This document shows positions 33,420-41,547 of a stretch of DNA of 41,721 nt, piece by piece. The stretch is taken from positions 337,475-379,195 of the forward strand of contig NZ_JANIOC010000001.1 in assembly GCF_024733565.1 (NCBI RefSeq), read 5' to 3'. Below the pieces are notes generated by a model that worked only from the letters and a program-made list of their open reading frames with translations, did no database searches and was not told where the DNA came from. The DNA comes from Rossellomorea sp. SC111. GTDB lineage: Bacteria; Bacillota; Bacilli; Bacillales; Bacillaceae_B. Each line of letters starts with the position of its first letter. Position 1 is the first letter of the stretch. The translations under genes and the position numbers were made by a program.

Positions 33420-35048
33420 TTATTCTACACCCAATACTGCTTCTGCAATATTGACGGCATGATCTCCAATACGTTCTAAATTACTGATGATATCTACGTA
33501 CACGATGCCTGCTTGTCCCGAACATTTTCCTTCGTTCAGACGCAGGATATGCTGCTTGCGGAGCTTACGTTCCATTTTATCGATCTGATCTTCCTTCTCA
33601 GCCACTTCTCTTGCAATTTCAGTGTCGTTCAAATCCAAAGATTTGATCGCTTTTTCCACTGTTTCAATTGTCAGATTGAACATGACTTCAAGATCGGCCA
33701 TGGCATCATCGGTGATCTTCACTTTGTTGGCTTGTTGGTATTCAACTAACTCAACAATGTTTTCAAAATGATCACCCACGCGTTCGATGTCCCGAACCGT
33801 ATCCATCAGGATTGAATGGCGCTCAGATTCAGATTCCGATAGGGAAGCAGACGATAGGTCGACAAGATAATTCGTGATTTTCTTATCAAGATTATTGATG
33901 GCACCTTCTATTTGATAAGCTGCTTCTGAATTCTTCGAGCTCTTTGACTTTAGGAACTCATTTGTTTCCTGTAATCCCTTAACGGCAAACGTCCCCATGC
34001 GGAGAACTTCTTCTTTCGCCTGACCCAACGCGATGGATGGCGATTGTTCGATGAATACAGGATCCAGGTGTTTGGAATTATAATCAACGATAGCGTCCTG
34101 ACCCGGTATCAACTTCGTTACAATCAGCGCCAATACGGCAATAAACGGAAATTGAATAATGGTATTCGTTATATTAAAAGTACCATGAGCAAATGCAATG
34201 GTCATAGGCTCATTCAGGTTGAATGTAGTTTGTAGAAAGATGACAAACTTAGAGAAGAACGGCAATATGATCAAGAATATCGTTGTTCCGATTAAATTAA
34301 AGAGCACATGTACCGCCGCAGCACGCCTTGCAGCGACTGATGCACCCAGTGCAGCCAATACGGCTGTGATGGTTGTACCGATGTTATCCCCGAATAATAT
34401 CGGAAGGCCCGCTTGTAAATCAACCAGGTTTGAACTGTACAGCTCCTGAAGAATACCGATCGTTGCAGATGAACTTTGTACGACCACGGTGAACAATGTA
34501 CCGACTACCACTCCAAGAATCGGGTTATCACTCATACTGACGGTCAAATCATGGAATGCTTCCAGTGAGCGTAGAGGTTTCATTCCTCCGCCCATCAGCT
34601 CAAGCCCATAGAATAAGGCACCGAAGCCAAAGATCATCTGTCCAAGATTATGGACTTTTTTATTCTTAAAGAAGAATAATAAGATGGTACCTACGGCAAT
34701 AATCGGAAGGGCATACTCCCCAACGTCAACACCAATGATGAAGGCCGTCACCGTCGTCCCGATGTTCGCACCCATGATGACACCGATTGCTTGTCTGAGG
34801 GTCATGAAACCAGCACTTACCAGTCCGACAACGATGACCGTCGTACCACTACTCGACTGGATCAGGACTGTGACAAAAACACCTGCCAGCACTCCCATGA
34901 ACGGATTGGTCGTGAACTTATCAAGGATTTCCTTGAGGCGTTCACCCGCTGACTTCTGAAGTCCATCCCCCATATACTTTATCCCGAAGAGGAAAATACC
35001 TAGTCCTCCAAAGAACTGAAACAACATTTCCTGCCAATTTAATTCCAT
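33420..35048 (-). CDS. Na/Pi cotransporter-family protein with C-terminal PhoU-like domain
   Basis: 542 aa. Two related membrane halves each carry a QSSS motif (64-67 and 191-194) followed by GANIGTT or GDNIGTT. This is the inverted-repeat signature of the NptA/SLC34-like family. The last 190 residues are a PhoU-like helical domain (IERVGDHFENIVELV, NLERIGDHAVNIAEAV). The family moves phosphate with sodium or regulates phosphate flux. The frame opens at 35123, but AGGGG before the ATG at 35046-35048 decides the start. No Pho box was seen upstream, but a perfect 22-bp palindrome (35159-35180) is. Confidence 0.88.
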   Translation of the reverse strand: MELNWQEMLFQFFGGLGIFLFGIKYMGDGLQKSAGERLKEILDKFTTNPFMGVLAGVFVTVLIQSSSGTTVIVVGLVSAGFMTLRQAIGVIMGANIGTTVTAFIIGVDVGEYALPIIAVGTILLFFFKNKKVHNLGQMIFGFGALFYGLELMGGGMKPLRSLEAFHDLTVSMSDNPILGVVVGTLFTVVVQSSSATIGILQELYSSNLVDLQAGLPILFGDNIGTTITAVLAALGASVAARRAAAVHVLFNLIGTTIFLIILPFFSKFVIFLQTTFNLNEPMTIAFAHGTFNITNTIIQFPFIAVLALIVTKLIPGQDAIVDYNSKHLDPVFIEQSPSIALGQAKEEVLRMGTFAVKGLQETNEFLKSKSSKNSEAAYQIEGAINNLDKKITNYLVDLSSASLSESESERHSILMDTVRDIERVGDHFENIVELVEYQQANKVKITDDAMADLEVMFNLTIETVEKAIKSLDLNDTEIAREVAEKEDQIDKMERKLRKQHILRLNEGKCSGQAGIVYVDIISNLERIGDHAVNIAEAVLGVE

Positions 35049-35158
35049 TTTTTCAACCCCTACATATATTTTCGACATTAAACAACAAAAACCCCATATC
35101 ATTTTTAATATATTACGGAGCATACGTAAATACTTTTTACCCCGAATTTACAATAGGT

Positions 35159-35180
35159 TAATAAAAGTCGACTTTTATTA
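35159..35180. promoter_or_regulatory. Perfect 22-bp palindrome in a divergent promoter region
   Basis: TAATAAAAGTC followed directly by its exact complement GACTTTTATTA. It sits 111 bp from the Na/Pi-family start and 114 bp from the divergent YqgB start, in a position suited to a shared operator. The regulator is unknown. Confidence 0.55.
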
Positions 35181-35293
35181 CATTTTCATTACAAATGATA
35201 TTAATTCTAAATTATTTTCTAAGTCCTTACTTGATGAAGCATGAAGACAAGCTTAAAATAGATAGGGTATGCACGAAAGGAGAAAAAAACGAA

Positions 35294-36067
35294 ATGAATA
35301 TATTTCAGCAATTGTATAAAAGTATCTATTCCCCAAAAGATATTGCAAAATTCCGTTTCCAGGGAATTGGTAAGACGATCCGCTTCATTTTTTTGCTTGC
35401 TCTTATATCCATCATTCCTGTGGCCGTACAATTTGTATCGTTCGCAACAAGTGCCCTTGATACGTTAAGAGTTTCCGTGGATAAAGAACTGCCATCGTTT
35501 TCGATCGAGAATGGCACCTTATCTTCTGACCAGTCTGAGCCTGTGATCCTTGAGAAAGAAGGTATGACGATCATCTTAGATGAGACGGGTCAAGTGAAAG
35601 AAGGTGACCTTGACAGGAATGAAGATACAGTTGCCTTCCTTAAGAATGACTTCGTGGTCATTAGCCAGGGACATGCTCAATCCTCATCTTATACGTTGTT
35701 TGGTGATAGCACTGTAACAGAGGATGAGTTACTCGGCATCCTGAATTCACTCAAAGATCTGAAATGGATATTGATCCCTGTGGCATTAAGCATTCTTTAT
35801 GTGTTCACCTCCGGAATGACATTCTTAAAAGTAACCATTTTCGCCCTCATCGGTGTTACCTTTGCCAATGTTCTGAAACGAAATCTACCATACCGCCAAA
35901 GCTTTCGGATCACTGCTTATTCTGCTACGGTTTCTACCGTATTTTTTACCCTAATGGAATTATTACAAACCAGGATTCCCGCTGCTCCAATATTGGACTG
36001 GTTTGTCATTACCGTCTTCTTATATTTAGTAGTGAAAGAAATCCCTCAAAGGAAAATACGCCGTTAA
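35294..36067 (+). CDS. yqgB: DUF1189 membrane protein (YqgB-like)
   Basis: 257 aa. A membrane helix near residue 30, an extracytoplasmic loop of about 100 residues, then three or four C-terminal helices. The pattern (FQQLYKSIYSPKDIAKFR start, SFRITAYSATVSTVFF) is that of DUF1189; B. subtilis YqgB is, as far as I recall, in this family and at this position. Function is unknown. The ATG at 35294 is chosen because AAAGGAG lies about 11 bases upstream, which is slightly long; the longer frame from 35195 runs through the palindromic promoter region. Confidence 0.75.
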   Translation: MNIFQQLYKSIYSPKDIAKFRFQGIGKTIRFIFLLALISIIPVAVQFVSFATSALDTLRVSVDKELPSFSIENGTLSSDQSEPVILEKEGMTIILDETGQVKEGDLDRNEDTVAFLKNDFVVISQGHAQSSSYTLFGDSTVTEDELLGILNSLKDLKWILIPVALSILYVFTSGMTFLKVTIFALIGVTFANVLKRNLPYRQSFRITAYSATVSTVFFTLMELLQTRIPAAPILDWFVITVFLYLVVKEIPQRKIRR

Positions 36068-36104
36068 ACAAAGTCCCCGTGTCCACTTGACGGGGACTTT
36101 GTTT
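36066..36104. terminator. Bidirectional terminator between yqgB and MFS gene
   Basis: AAACAAAGTCCCCGT pairs with ACGGGGACTTTGTTT. The stem overlaps the end codons of both convergent genes. Confidence 0.9.
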
Positions 36105-37290
36105 AAGGTTCTATTAAATTTTCAGTACGTACCTCCCCTTTTGTCCGTATAGAAAGAAAAGCAAATAGGAGGATATTCACCAATGTGAATCCAAATGTGA
36201 TGATATGCATTTGTGTTGGATCCTGCCTCCACACGCCAAAGGCAACAGGACCCAAAGCCACACCTCCGAATCTTACAGCACCATAAAGACTGACAACCAT
36301 CCCCCTCTCTTGTTCAGATACGCTTCCAGTTATGAAGGTATTGATGACAGGAAGCATCAACCCTAATCCCCCAAAGCTTATGGTGAGAAAAAACATCAGT
36401 GATCCCAATGAAGAAAAAAAGATCAATAATCCTAAAGGGATGCTCATCGTGATTAGCCCACATTTCAAGTAGGTCCAACCCAAATCCTCATCGGTCTTCA
36501 ACCTTTTTCCGCACCAATACGAACAGATCGTCATCGCGCCAAGGGGGAAAATGAACGAAAACCCTTTGAAAAACCCATCAATATGAAAAGTATTTTCAAT
36601 ATGGTAGGAAAGATAGAAGAGAATGCCGAATAATAAAAATAAGCCAATTCCCCCAATTACATAGAGGGGGATCAGCAGCCTTCCCTTTGACAAAAAAATG
36701 GCTGAGAACGCTTTAACATCCAATTTTGGAACGCTTTTTTGGGAATCGACTGTATGTCTCAGACCAACTAAGATCACTAAAGAAATCACTGGGAATACCC
36801 AAAAAGACTGATCCCAAAGAACAAGTTGGGCAAGGGTGGCACCAATAAGTGGAGCTGCCACTTTGCCGATACCATTGAAAACCTCCAATGAACCAAGCAT
36901 CCTTGAGCGCTCCTCCCCTTGATAAAGATCACCGATCAATGCCATAGCGAGGGGCATCGTCCCTGCTGCTCCAACACCTTGCAATCCTCTGCCGAGCATA
37001 AAGAGACCAATGAGCCCTCCGTTAAAGATACACAGTATACTTCCAAGAATCATGATCCATAACGAAACGCTGATTAACCGTTTACGCCCATAGCGATCAG
37101 ACAATATCCCTGCAAAGGGTATGACCCCAGCTGCAGGTATTGTAAATGAACTTAAAATGTATCCGGACCATCTGCTCCCTAAATGCAAATCTGCTTCAAT
37201 GTCAGGCAGAATGGGAATCAGCATGGAATTTCCCAGTACCATGAGTATGGGCAGTAAACCGATCACAAATGGGAGAAGCTTCTCTCTCAT
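36103..37290 (-). CDS. MFS drug-efflux-type transporter
   Basis: 395 aa with twelve predicted helices. The DHA1-type signature in loop 2-3 (GILSDRYGRKRLI) and the helix-5 antiporter-like segment (LEVFNGIGKVAAPLIG) place it among proton-driven exporters. The substrate is unknown. The ATG at 37308 lies inside the Shine-Dalgarno (AAGGAG); the ATG at 37288-37290, 9 bases downstream, is used. It is absent from the B. subtilis order here, so it is probably an acquired or lost gene. Confidence 0.85.
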   Translation of the reverse strand: MREKLLPFVIGLLPILMVLGNSMLIPILPDIEADLHLGSRWSGYILSSFTIPAAGVIPFAGILSDRYGRKRLISVSLWIMILGSILCIFNGGLIGLFMLGRGLQGVGAAGTMPLAMALIGDLYQGEERSRMLGSLEVFNGIGKVAAPLIGATLAQLVLWDQSFWVFPVISLVILVGLRHTVDSQKSVPKLDVKAFSAIFLSKGRLLIPLYVIGGIGLFLLFGILFYLSYHIENTFHIDGFFKGFSFIFPLGAMTICSYWCGKRLKTDEDLGWTYLKCGLITMSIPLGLLIFFSSLGSLMFFLTISFGGLGLMLPVINTFITGSVSEQERGMVVSLYGAVRFGGVALGPVAFGVWRQDPTQMHIITFGFTLVNILLFAFLSIRTKGEVRTENLIEP

Positions 37291-37348
37291 ATCAAACAAC
37301 TCCTTCATTGATCCATTCAGACATCAAACTAATCGGGAGGAAATATAG

Positions 37349-37717
37349 ATGAAAAGAATGGCAATTTTCTTTGGTATTATCATTCTTCTATACAGTGTTT
37401 ATTATGATTTAAATAAGGGAACCTTACGTCTGCTGTATAAAGAAGCAACCGTCGCCACCTCACAGCCCCTGGTGAATGGGAATCAAAGGGAACTTTCAGA
37501 AGAACCTGTTAACAGAGGAGAAGATCCCTCCTCCCTTTCTTACGTGGAAATGGAAGTGAAGCCGGGGGATACCGTATTGAGCCTGGTGGAAGATCTTCTT
37601 GATGGGTCCATTCCCGTTTCCATCGACCAGGTGATCACTGACTTTGAAGAATTGAATGATGTCCCCCCGGCCAAGATCCAAATAGGGAAAACCTATAAAA
37701 TACCGAATTATCAATGA
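37349..37717 (+). CDS. yqfZ: LysM-like secreted protein YqfZ
   Basis: 122 aa. A single N-terminal membrane or signal helix (about 4-18) is followed by a variable linker and a C-terminal LysM-like domain (about 65-121, VKPGDTVLSLVEDL ... IQIGKTYKIP). It is probably anchored in the membrane and binds peptidoglycan. Function is unknown; the position immediately before ispG matches B. subtilis. GGGAGG precedes the ATG. Confidence 0.8.
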   Translation: MKRMAIFFGIIILLYSVYYDLNKGTLRLLYKEATVATSQPLVNGNQRELSEEPVNRGEDPSSLSYVEMEVKPGDTVLSLVEDLLDGSIPVSIDQVITDFEELNDVPPAKIQIGKTYKIPNYQ

Positions 37718-37744
37718 CCCTGCCATGTAATAAACACCTATTTC

Positions 37745-37774
37745 TTGTCATTTTACACAAAACACTGTTACAAT
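37745..37774 (+). promoter_or_regulatory. SigA promoter of ispG
   Basis: TTGTCA (37745-37750), 18-base spacer, TACAAT (37769-37774) with a TGn extension. Each hexamer matches five of six. Confidence 0.65.
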
Positions 37775-37831
37775 AGCTTCGTATTACTTATAATGAAACT
37801 TTGAGAACCTTTCTAAAGGAGCGAATTACAC

Positions 37832-38947
37832 TTGAGTGAAATTATACATCGTACAAAAACACGTCCTGTCAAAGTAGGAAATTTAACGATCGGCGGAAAT
37901 AACGAAGTGGTAATCCAAAGTATGACCACTACCAAAACGCATGATGTTGAAGCAACGGTTAAAGAAATTCACCGTCTGGAAGAAGCAGGTTGCCAGGTCG
38001 TACGTGTCGCATGTCCGGATGAACGTGCAGCCGATGCCATTGCTGATATTAAGAAGCAAATCAATATCCCACTTGTTGTCGATATACATTTTGACTATAA
38101 ATTAGCCCTTAAAGCAATTGAAGGCGGAGCAGATAAAATCCGGATCAACCCGGGGAATATCGGCCGCCGTGAAAAAGTCGAGGCAGTAGTCAAGGCAGCA
38201 AAAGAAAAAGGCATTCCGATTCGAATCGGAGTGAACGCAGGGAGCCTTGAAAGAAAAATCCTTGAGAAATACGGATACCCGACAGCTGATGGAATGGTGG
38301 AAAGTGCCCTTCACCATATTAAAATCCTTGAAGACCTCGATTTCCATGACATCATCGTTTCCATGAAGGCTTCTGATGTGAATTTAGCCATCGAGGCTTA
38401 CACGAAAGCTGCGAAAGCATTCGACTACCCGCTTCACCTCGGAATCACAGAGTCAGGTACTCTGTTTGCAGGAACCGTTAAAAGTGCAGCTGGCCTTGGA
38501 GCCATCCTAAGTCTTGGGATCGGTAACACGGTCCGGATTTCCCTGAGTGCGGATCCCGTTGAAGAAGTGAAAGTGGCAAGAGAATTACTGAAGTCATTTG
38601 GTTTGGCAGCAAATGCAGCTACACTGATTTCGTGCCCGACTTGTGGTCGTATTGAAATCGACTTGATTTCAATCGCCAATGAGGTGGAAGAATACATCTC
38701 AACGATTAAAGCACCGATCAAGGTTGCTGTCCTTGGATGTGCCGTGAATGGACCTGGTGAAGCCAGAGAGGCTGACATCGGGATTGCCGGTGCCCGGGGG
38801 GAAGGACTCCTATTCCGTAAAGGAAAAACAGTCCGTAAAGTACCTGAAGAGACAATGGTGGAAGAACTGAAGAAAGAAATTGACAAGATTGCTGAAGAAT
38901 ACTTCGCAAAGCAGGAAGCTGAAAAGAAAGAGCAGGAGCAAGTCTAA
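37832..38947 (+). CDS. ispG: 4-hydroxy-3-methylbut-2-enyl diphosphate synthase IspG
   Basis: 371 aa. The N-terminal TIM-barrel includes [10 protein letters not shown] and RINPGNIG. The C-terminal iron-sulfur domain has SCPTCGR and [10 protein letters not shown] carrying the three cluster cysteines. It converts MEcPP to HMBPP in the MEP isoprenoid pathway. The start is a TTG, with AAAGGAG 10 bases upstream, and the resulting MSEI N-terminus aligns with B. subtilis. The long glutamate/lysine C-terminal end is normal for Bacillus. Confidence 0.96.
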   Translation: MSEIIHRTKTRPVKVGNLTIGGNNEVVIQSMTTTKTHDVEATVKEIHRLEEAGCQVVRVACPDERAADAIADIKKQINIPLVVDIHFDYKLALKAIEGGADKIRINPGNIGRREKVEAVVKAAKEKGIPIRIGVNAGSLERKILEKYGYPTADGMVESALHHIKILEDLDFHDIIVSMKASDVNLAIEAYTKAAKAFDYPLHLGITESGTLFAGTVKSAAGLGAILSLGIGNTVRISLSADPVEEVKVARELLKSFGLAANAATLISCPTCGRIEIDLISIANEVEEYISTIKAPIKVAVLGCAVNGPGEAREADIGIAGARGEGLLFRKGKTVRKVPEETMVEELKKEIDKIAEEYFAKQEAEKKEQEQV

Positions 38948-38956
38948 CTCTGTGAA

Positions 38957-38993
38957 TAAAAGAGGACTGATCAATGATCAGCCCTCTTTTTTT
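38957..38993 (+). terminator. Terminator of ispG
   Basis: AAAAGAGG, then CTGATCA and TGATCAG, then CCTCTTTTTTT form a stem with single-base bulges and a T run. Confidence 0.88.
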
Positions 38994-39035
38994 GGTTTCC
39001 TGAAACGCTCCCAATTTCAAGAAAAACGATTTAGT

Positions 39036-39419
39036 TTAAAAAAACGGCAGTACAAATAATCCCACGATTATCGATACGGCCCCAATTCCGATTGCCCAGG
39101 CACCAAGCATCTCTGCTCCCCTGCGCCTTGCCACAAACCCAAGGACGATCCCCGCTGCCCCCATGATGACCGGGAGAATAAATAAGGAAAGAATGGATAG
39201 TGCAAGTGCAGAGTATCCCAACACACGACCTGATGTTGTCGTATCTTCTGCGGCGTCATCTTCAAAGTCGCGGCTCACATTCATTGGAGCAGCAATTTCT
39301 GCTGCTGTTTCTTCACGGTAATCATCTCTATTCACATCTGTTTCCGGATTGTCGTAATACACGTCGATATCTTGAAGATTTCGATCAACGCTGTTTAATT
39401 CGCGTCGTTCATCACTCAT
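39036..39419 (-). CDS. yqfX: YqfX-type membrane protein
   Basis: 127 aa. An acidic hydrophilic N-terminal half (about 1-65) is followed by two glycine-rich membrane helices (about 67-95 and 103-127), in the style of DUF4190 proteins. It corresponds to B. subtilis YqfX by position. Function is unknown. A GTG start at 39434 is possible, but GAGGG 8 bases before the ATG at 39417-39419 is preferred. Confidence 0.78.
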   Translation of the reverse strand: MSDERRELNSVDRNLQDIDVYYDNPETDVNRDDYREETAAEIAAPMNVSRDFEDDAAEDTTTSGRVLGYSALALSILSLFILPVIMGAAGIVLGFVARRRGAEMLGAWAIGIGAVSIIVGLFVLPFF

Positions 39420-39613
39420 ACAGCAATCCCTCACTTTCTGTGTTTGGGAGCCTTCTTATTGTGTGTCAGTTCAGCTATTTTACTATGCTAATCTTTGTCA
39501 TTTTTGTTATGATCAAATTTTCATCGCTGATATCAAAACCATTGGCATTCGGTATTTGTTGATGTAATCGGTCATTTAGTAATGTTTGTTGGTACTTTCC
39601 AGAAACATGTAAT

Positions 39614-39705
39614 AGTTGATTTCCGCTCCAGGTGCTCGCTTTCTGCGGGGTCTCAACTTTCACGCGTTTCCCGCAGGAGTCGAGCACCTTCCGCTCCAAT
39701 CAACT
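39614..39705 (-). repeat. Short palindromic intergenic repeat (core on minus strand)
   Basis: Outer arms AGTTGAT/ATCAACT and inner arms GGTGCTCG (39631-39638)/CGAGCACC (39681-39688). TTCCGCTCCA occurs on each side as a direct repeat. On the minus strand the core reads GACTCCTGCGGGAAA then TGAGACCCCG, the hallmark of a repeat widespread in Bacillaceae (from memory). It is a short, internally deleted form compared with the element at 39797-39962. Confidence 0.75.
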
Positions 39706-39796
39706 TTCGAAGCATGTACTCATTAAAAGAATTAAATAGCGACAAATTATAAACAAATGCCTCAATATAGATAAATCACTTGGTTGACACCTTTTA

Positions 39797-39962
39797 GCTC
39801 TGTCACCAAATACTCATAAAGATGGTGAGGGGAACTGCGCAGACTCCTGCGGAAAAACGGGCGTGCTGAGAACCCGGAAGCGAAGCTGAGGAGGCTCGGC
39901 GGTTCGTCCGCGGAAAGCGAAGCGGTTCCCCTCACCATCCAGCACACATTATTTGACAGAGC
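39797..39962 (+). repeat. Palindromic MITE-like intergenic repeat, 166 bp
   Basis: Outer arms GCTCTGTCA (39797-39805)/TGACAGAGC (39954-39962) are perfect. Inner arms of 18 bases (39821-39838 and 39922-39939) match at 17. The core contains GACTCCTGCGGAAAA, TGAGAACCCG and GCGGAAAGCGAAGC. It shares the core, but not the arms, with the element at 39614-39705. No ORF or transposase is inside. Confidence 0.78.
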
Positions 39963-40059
39963 GATGAAACGATATGCCTCTTTAGAAAACAACATTTATT
40001 TAAAGGACAGGAATGTGATAAACTTGAAGGAGTTTTTATAAAGGGGAGTATGATAAAGA

Positions 40060-40629
40060 ATGAAACGTTTTGGAATCGATATTGATGGGACGGTTACGTC
40101 TCCTGAATCTTTACTGCCTCACATAAATGATCACTTTCAATTGAATTTAACCTTACAGGATATCACCCAATACGAACTGACAAAGGTTTTGGATATATCA
40201 CCTCAAACCTTTGGAAAATGGTTTAAAGAAGCAGAACCGCTCATCTACAAGGAATCTCCCATTGCTCCCGGCGCAAAAACGATCCTGGACCAATGGAAAG
40301 AGAAGCACGAACTTTATTTTATCAGCGCAAGAAGAACCGACCTCATCGAAATTACTAAGAAATGGTTCGATGCACAGGACCTTATGTATCATCATATCGA
40401 ATTAATTGGATCTCACGATAAAATATCCACTGCTAAAAAACATGAAGTCGACATTTTCTTCGAAGATAAACTCGATAATGCAGTGGCGATATCCGAAGAG
40501 TTATCCATCCCGGTTATATTATTTAACACACCTTATAATCAAAAACCGATCCCTGATGGAGTCATTCGCGTGAATGATTGGAAGGAAGCGGATTCCTGGG
40601 TACAGCACTGGCTGCAGCAACAGCGTTAA
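40060..40629 (+). CDS. yqfW: HAD-family 5'-nucleotidase, NT5C type (YqfW)
   Basis: 189 aa. The HAD motif I DIDGT is at residues 7-11, motif II is in FISARR (about 88-93), and the downstream acidic motif DIFFEDKLDNA supplies the magnesium ligands. The NT5C-type group dephosphorylates deoxyribonucleotides; the exact substrate here is not known. It is cytosolic and placed as in B. subtilis. Confidence 0.85.
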   Translation: MKRFGIDIDGTVTSPESLLPHINDHFQLNLTLQDITQYELTKVLDISPQTFGKWFKEAEPLIYKESPIAPGAKTILDQWKEKHELYFISARRTDLIEITKKWFDAQDLMYHHIELIGSHDKISTAKKHEVDIFFEDKLDNAVAISEELSIPVILFNTPYNQKPIPDGVIRVNDWKEADSWVQHWLQQQR

Positions 40630-40631
40630 TC

Positions 40632-40665
40632 ATAGAAAAAAGCCTCATTCAGAGGCATTTTTCTA
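40632..40665. terminator. Bidirectional terminator between yqfW and the DUF1499 gene
   Basis: ATAGAAAAA-GCCTC pairs with GAGGC-TTTTTCTAT around a 5-base loop, overlapping the stop of the convergent gene. Confidence 0.88.
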
Positions 40666-41025
40666 TACCTTTTTAAACAAGGATTTAAATCGTTCGACGC
40701 GCGTCCGATTCACTTTGAAATCATAATACCCAAGGCGTGAACCCGACTTGAAATGCAATAGATGGGTACTTTCATCAATAAATAGCTCCAGGTCATCCTT
40801 GAACTTCATCCACTTGGATGTGAAGACCGCATGCACATAATGCGTCCCTTCTTCCTTGATTTCTACATGATCAAATTGATTCAGCGTCTCGAGTATCCTT
40901 GCTTTCGTATCTGCCACTTCCCCGCTTACGGGAAGAGGTGCGATCCGGTGGTAAGACGTAAGGTCAATCGTACTCACGCAGTTCTTTTTATTAGTGGGGC
41001 AGTGTGTGAAAGGGACCGATTCCAT
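40663..41025 (-). CDS. DUF1499 family protein
   Basis: 120 aa, cytosolic, with the DUF1499 ending HFKSGSRLGYYDFKVNRTRVERF and an N-terminal part with HCPTNKKNCVS (two cysteines). Function is unknown. GAGGAG lies 8 bases before the ATG. It lies 105 bp downstream of zur in the same direction, behind the zur terminator. Confidence 0.8.
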   Translation of the reverse strand: MESVPFTHCPTNKKNCVSTIDLTSYHRIAPLPVSGEVADTKARILETLNQFDHVEIKEEGTHYVHAVFTSKWMKFKDDLELFIDESTHLLHFKSGSRLGYYDFKVNRTRVERFKSLFKKV

Positions 41026-41102
41026 AGCTACATCTCCTCTATATTCTATCTATATACCTATTTTTCCCCTCCTTTATGCAAGGTTAAACACGTTAAAATG
41101 TT

Positions 41103-41132
41103 CGAAAGAAAAAGAGACCCCGAAGGATCCCT
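41103..41132 (-). terminator. Terminator of zur
   Basis: Minus strand AGGGATCC and GGGTCTCT pair (two G-T) around a TTCG tetraloop, followed by TTTTT. The stem starts at the zur stop. Confidence 0.8.
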
Positions 41133-41544
41133 ATTGACATTGTGGACATTTACCGTAGATTTCAAATTTATGTCCTGATATATCATAGCCTGTTTCAGCT
41201 AAATTTTCTTTCAACGCTTCCATGGGACATGTATGGATTTCTTTCGTTTTCCCACAATCCATACAAATGAAATGATGATGATGATGACTTTCACACGTAA
41301 TCCGAAAATGCCTTTCACTGGATAACTCCGTTTCTTCCAGTATGCCCAGTTCTACGAAAAGGCTTAAATTACGATAAATGGTATCGAAGCTCAGACCGGG
41401 GTAATCGGCTTTCATATACTCCAGCACGTCCCTTGCCGTTAAATATTTATTCGAACTTGAAAACAGTTCAAGTAATTGCTGCCGTTTCCCCGTATGCTTA
41501 TATCCTTTTTCTTTTAACAGATCCATCGCTTCCGTTACATTCAT
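41131..41544 (-). CDS. zur: Zinc uptake regulator Zur (Fur family)
   Basis: 137 aa. An N-terminal winged helix ([13 protein letters not shown] as recognition region) is followed by a dimerisation domain with a histidine run (H87-H91), C94/C97 and C133/C136, which form the structural zinc site. Zur represses zinc uptake genes when zinc is sufficient. The sequence is close to B. subtilis Zur, including [10 protein letters not shown]. It starts 3 bases after the stop of a ZnuB-type permease gene, so permease and regulator are cotranscribed. Confidence 0.93.
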   Translation of the reverse strand: MNVTEAMDLLKEKGYKHTGKRQQLLELFSSSNKYLTARDVLEYMKADYPGLSFDTIYRNLSLFVELGILEETELSSERHFRITCESHHHHHFICMDCGKTKEIHTCPMEALKENLAETGYDISGHKFEIYGKCPQCQ

Positions 41545-41547
41545 TTT

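Larger units (their letters stand above)
39420..40059. other. 640-bp gene-free gap with two palindromic repeats
   Basis: No credible gene is present. The gap holds two intergenic palindromic elements (39614-39705 and 39797-39962, listed separately), AT-rich DNA between them, and the leader of yqfW, whose GGGGAG lies 10 bases before its ATG. No good promoter for yqfX was identified. Confidence 0.7.

Noticed and set aside
35049..35293. Pho box upstream of the Na/Pi-family gene
   Set aside because: Single TTNAC-like hexamers occur but no phased direct repeats.
38434..38886. 150-aa ORF antisense to ispG
   Set aside because: Shadow frame with proline/serine-rich composition typical of antisense frames.
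39762..39995. 77-aa ORF in the yqfX-yqfW gap
   Set aside because: It runs through the palindromic repeat element and has no gene-like features.
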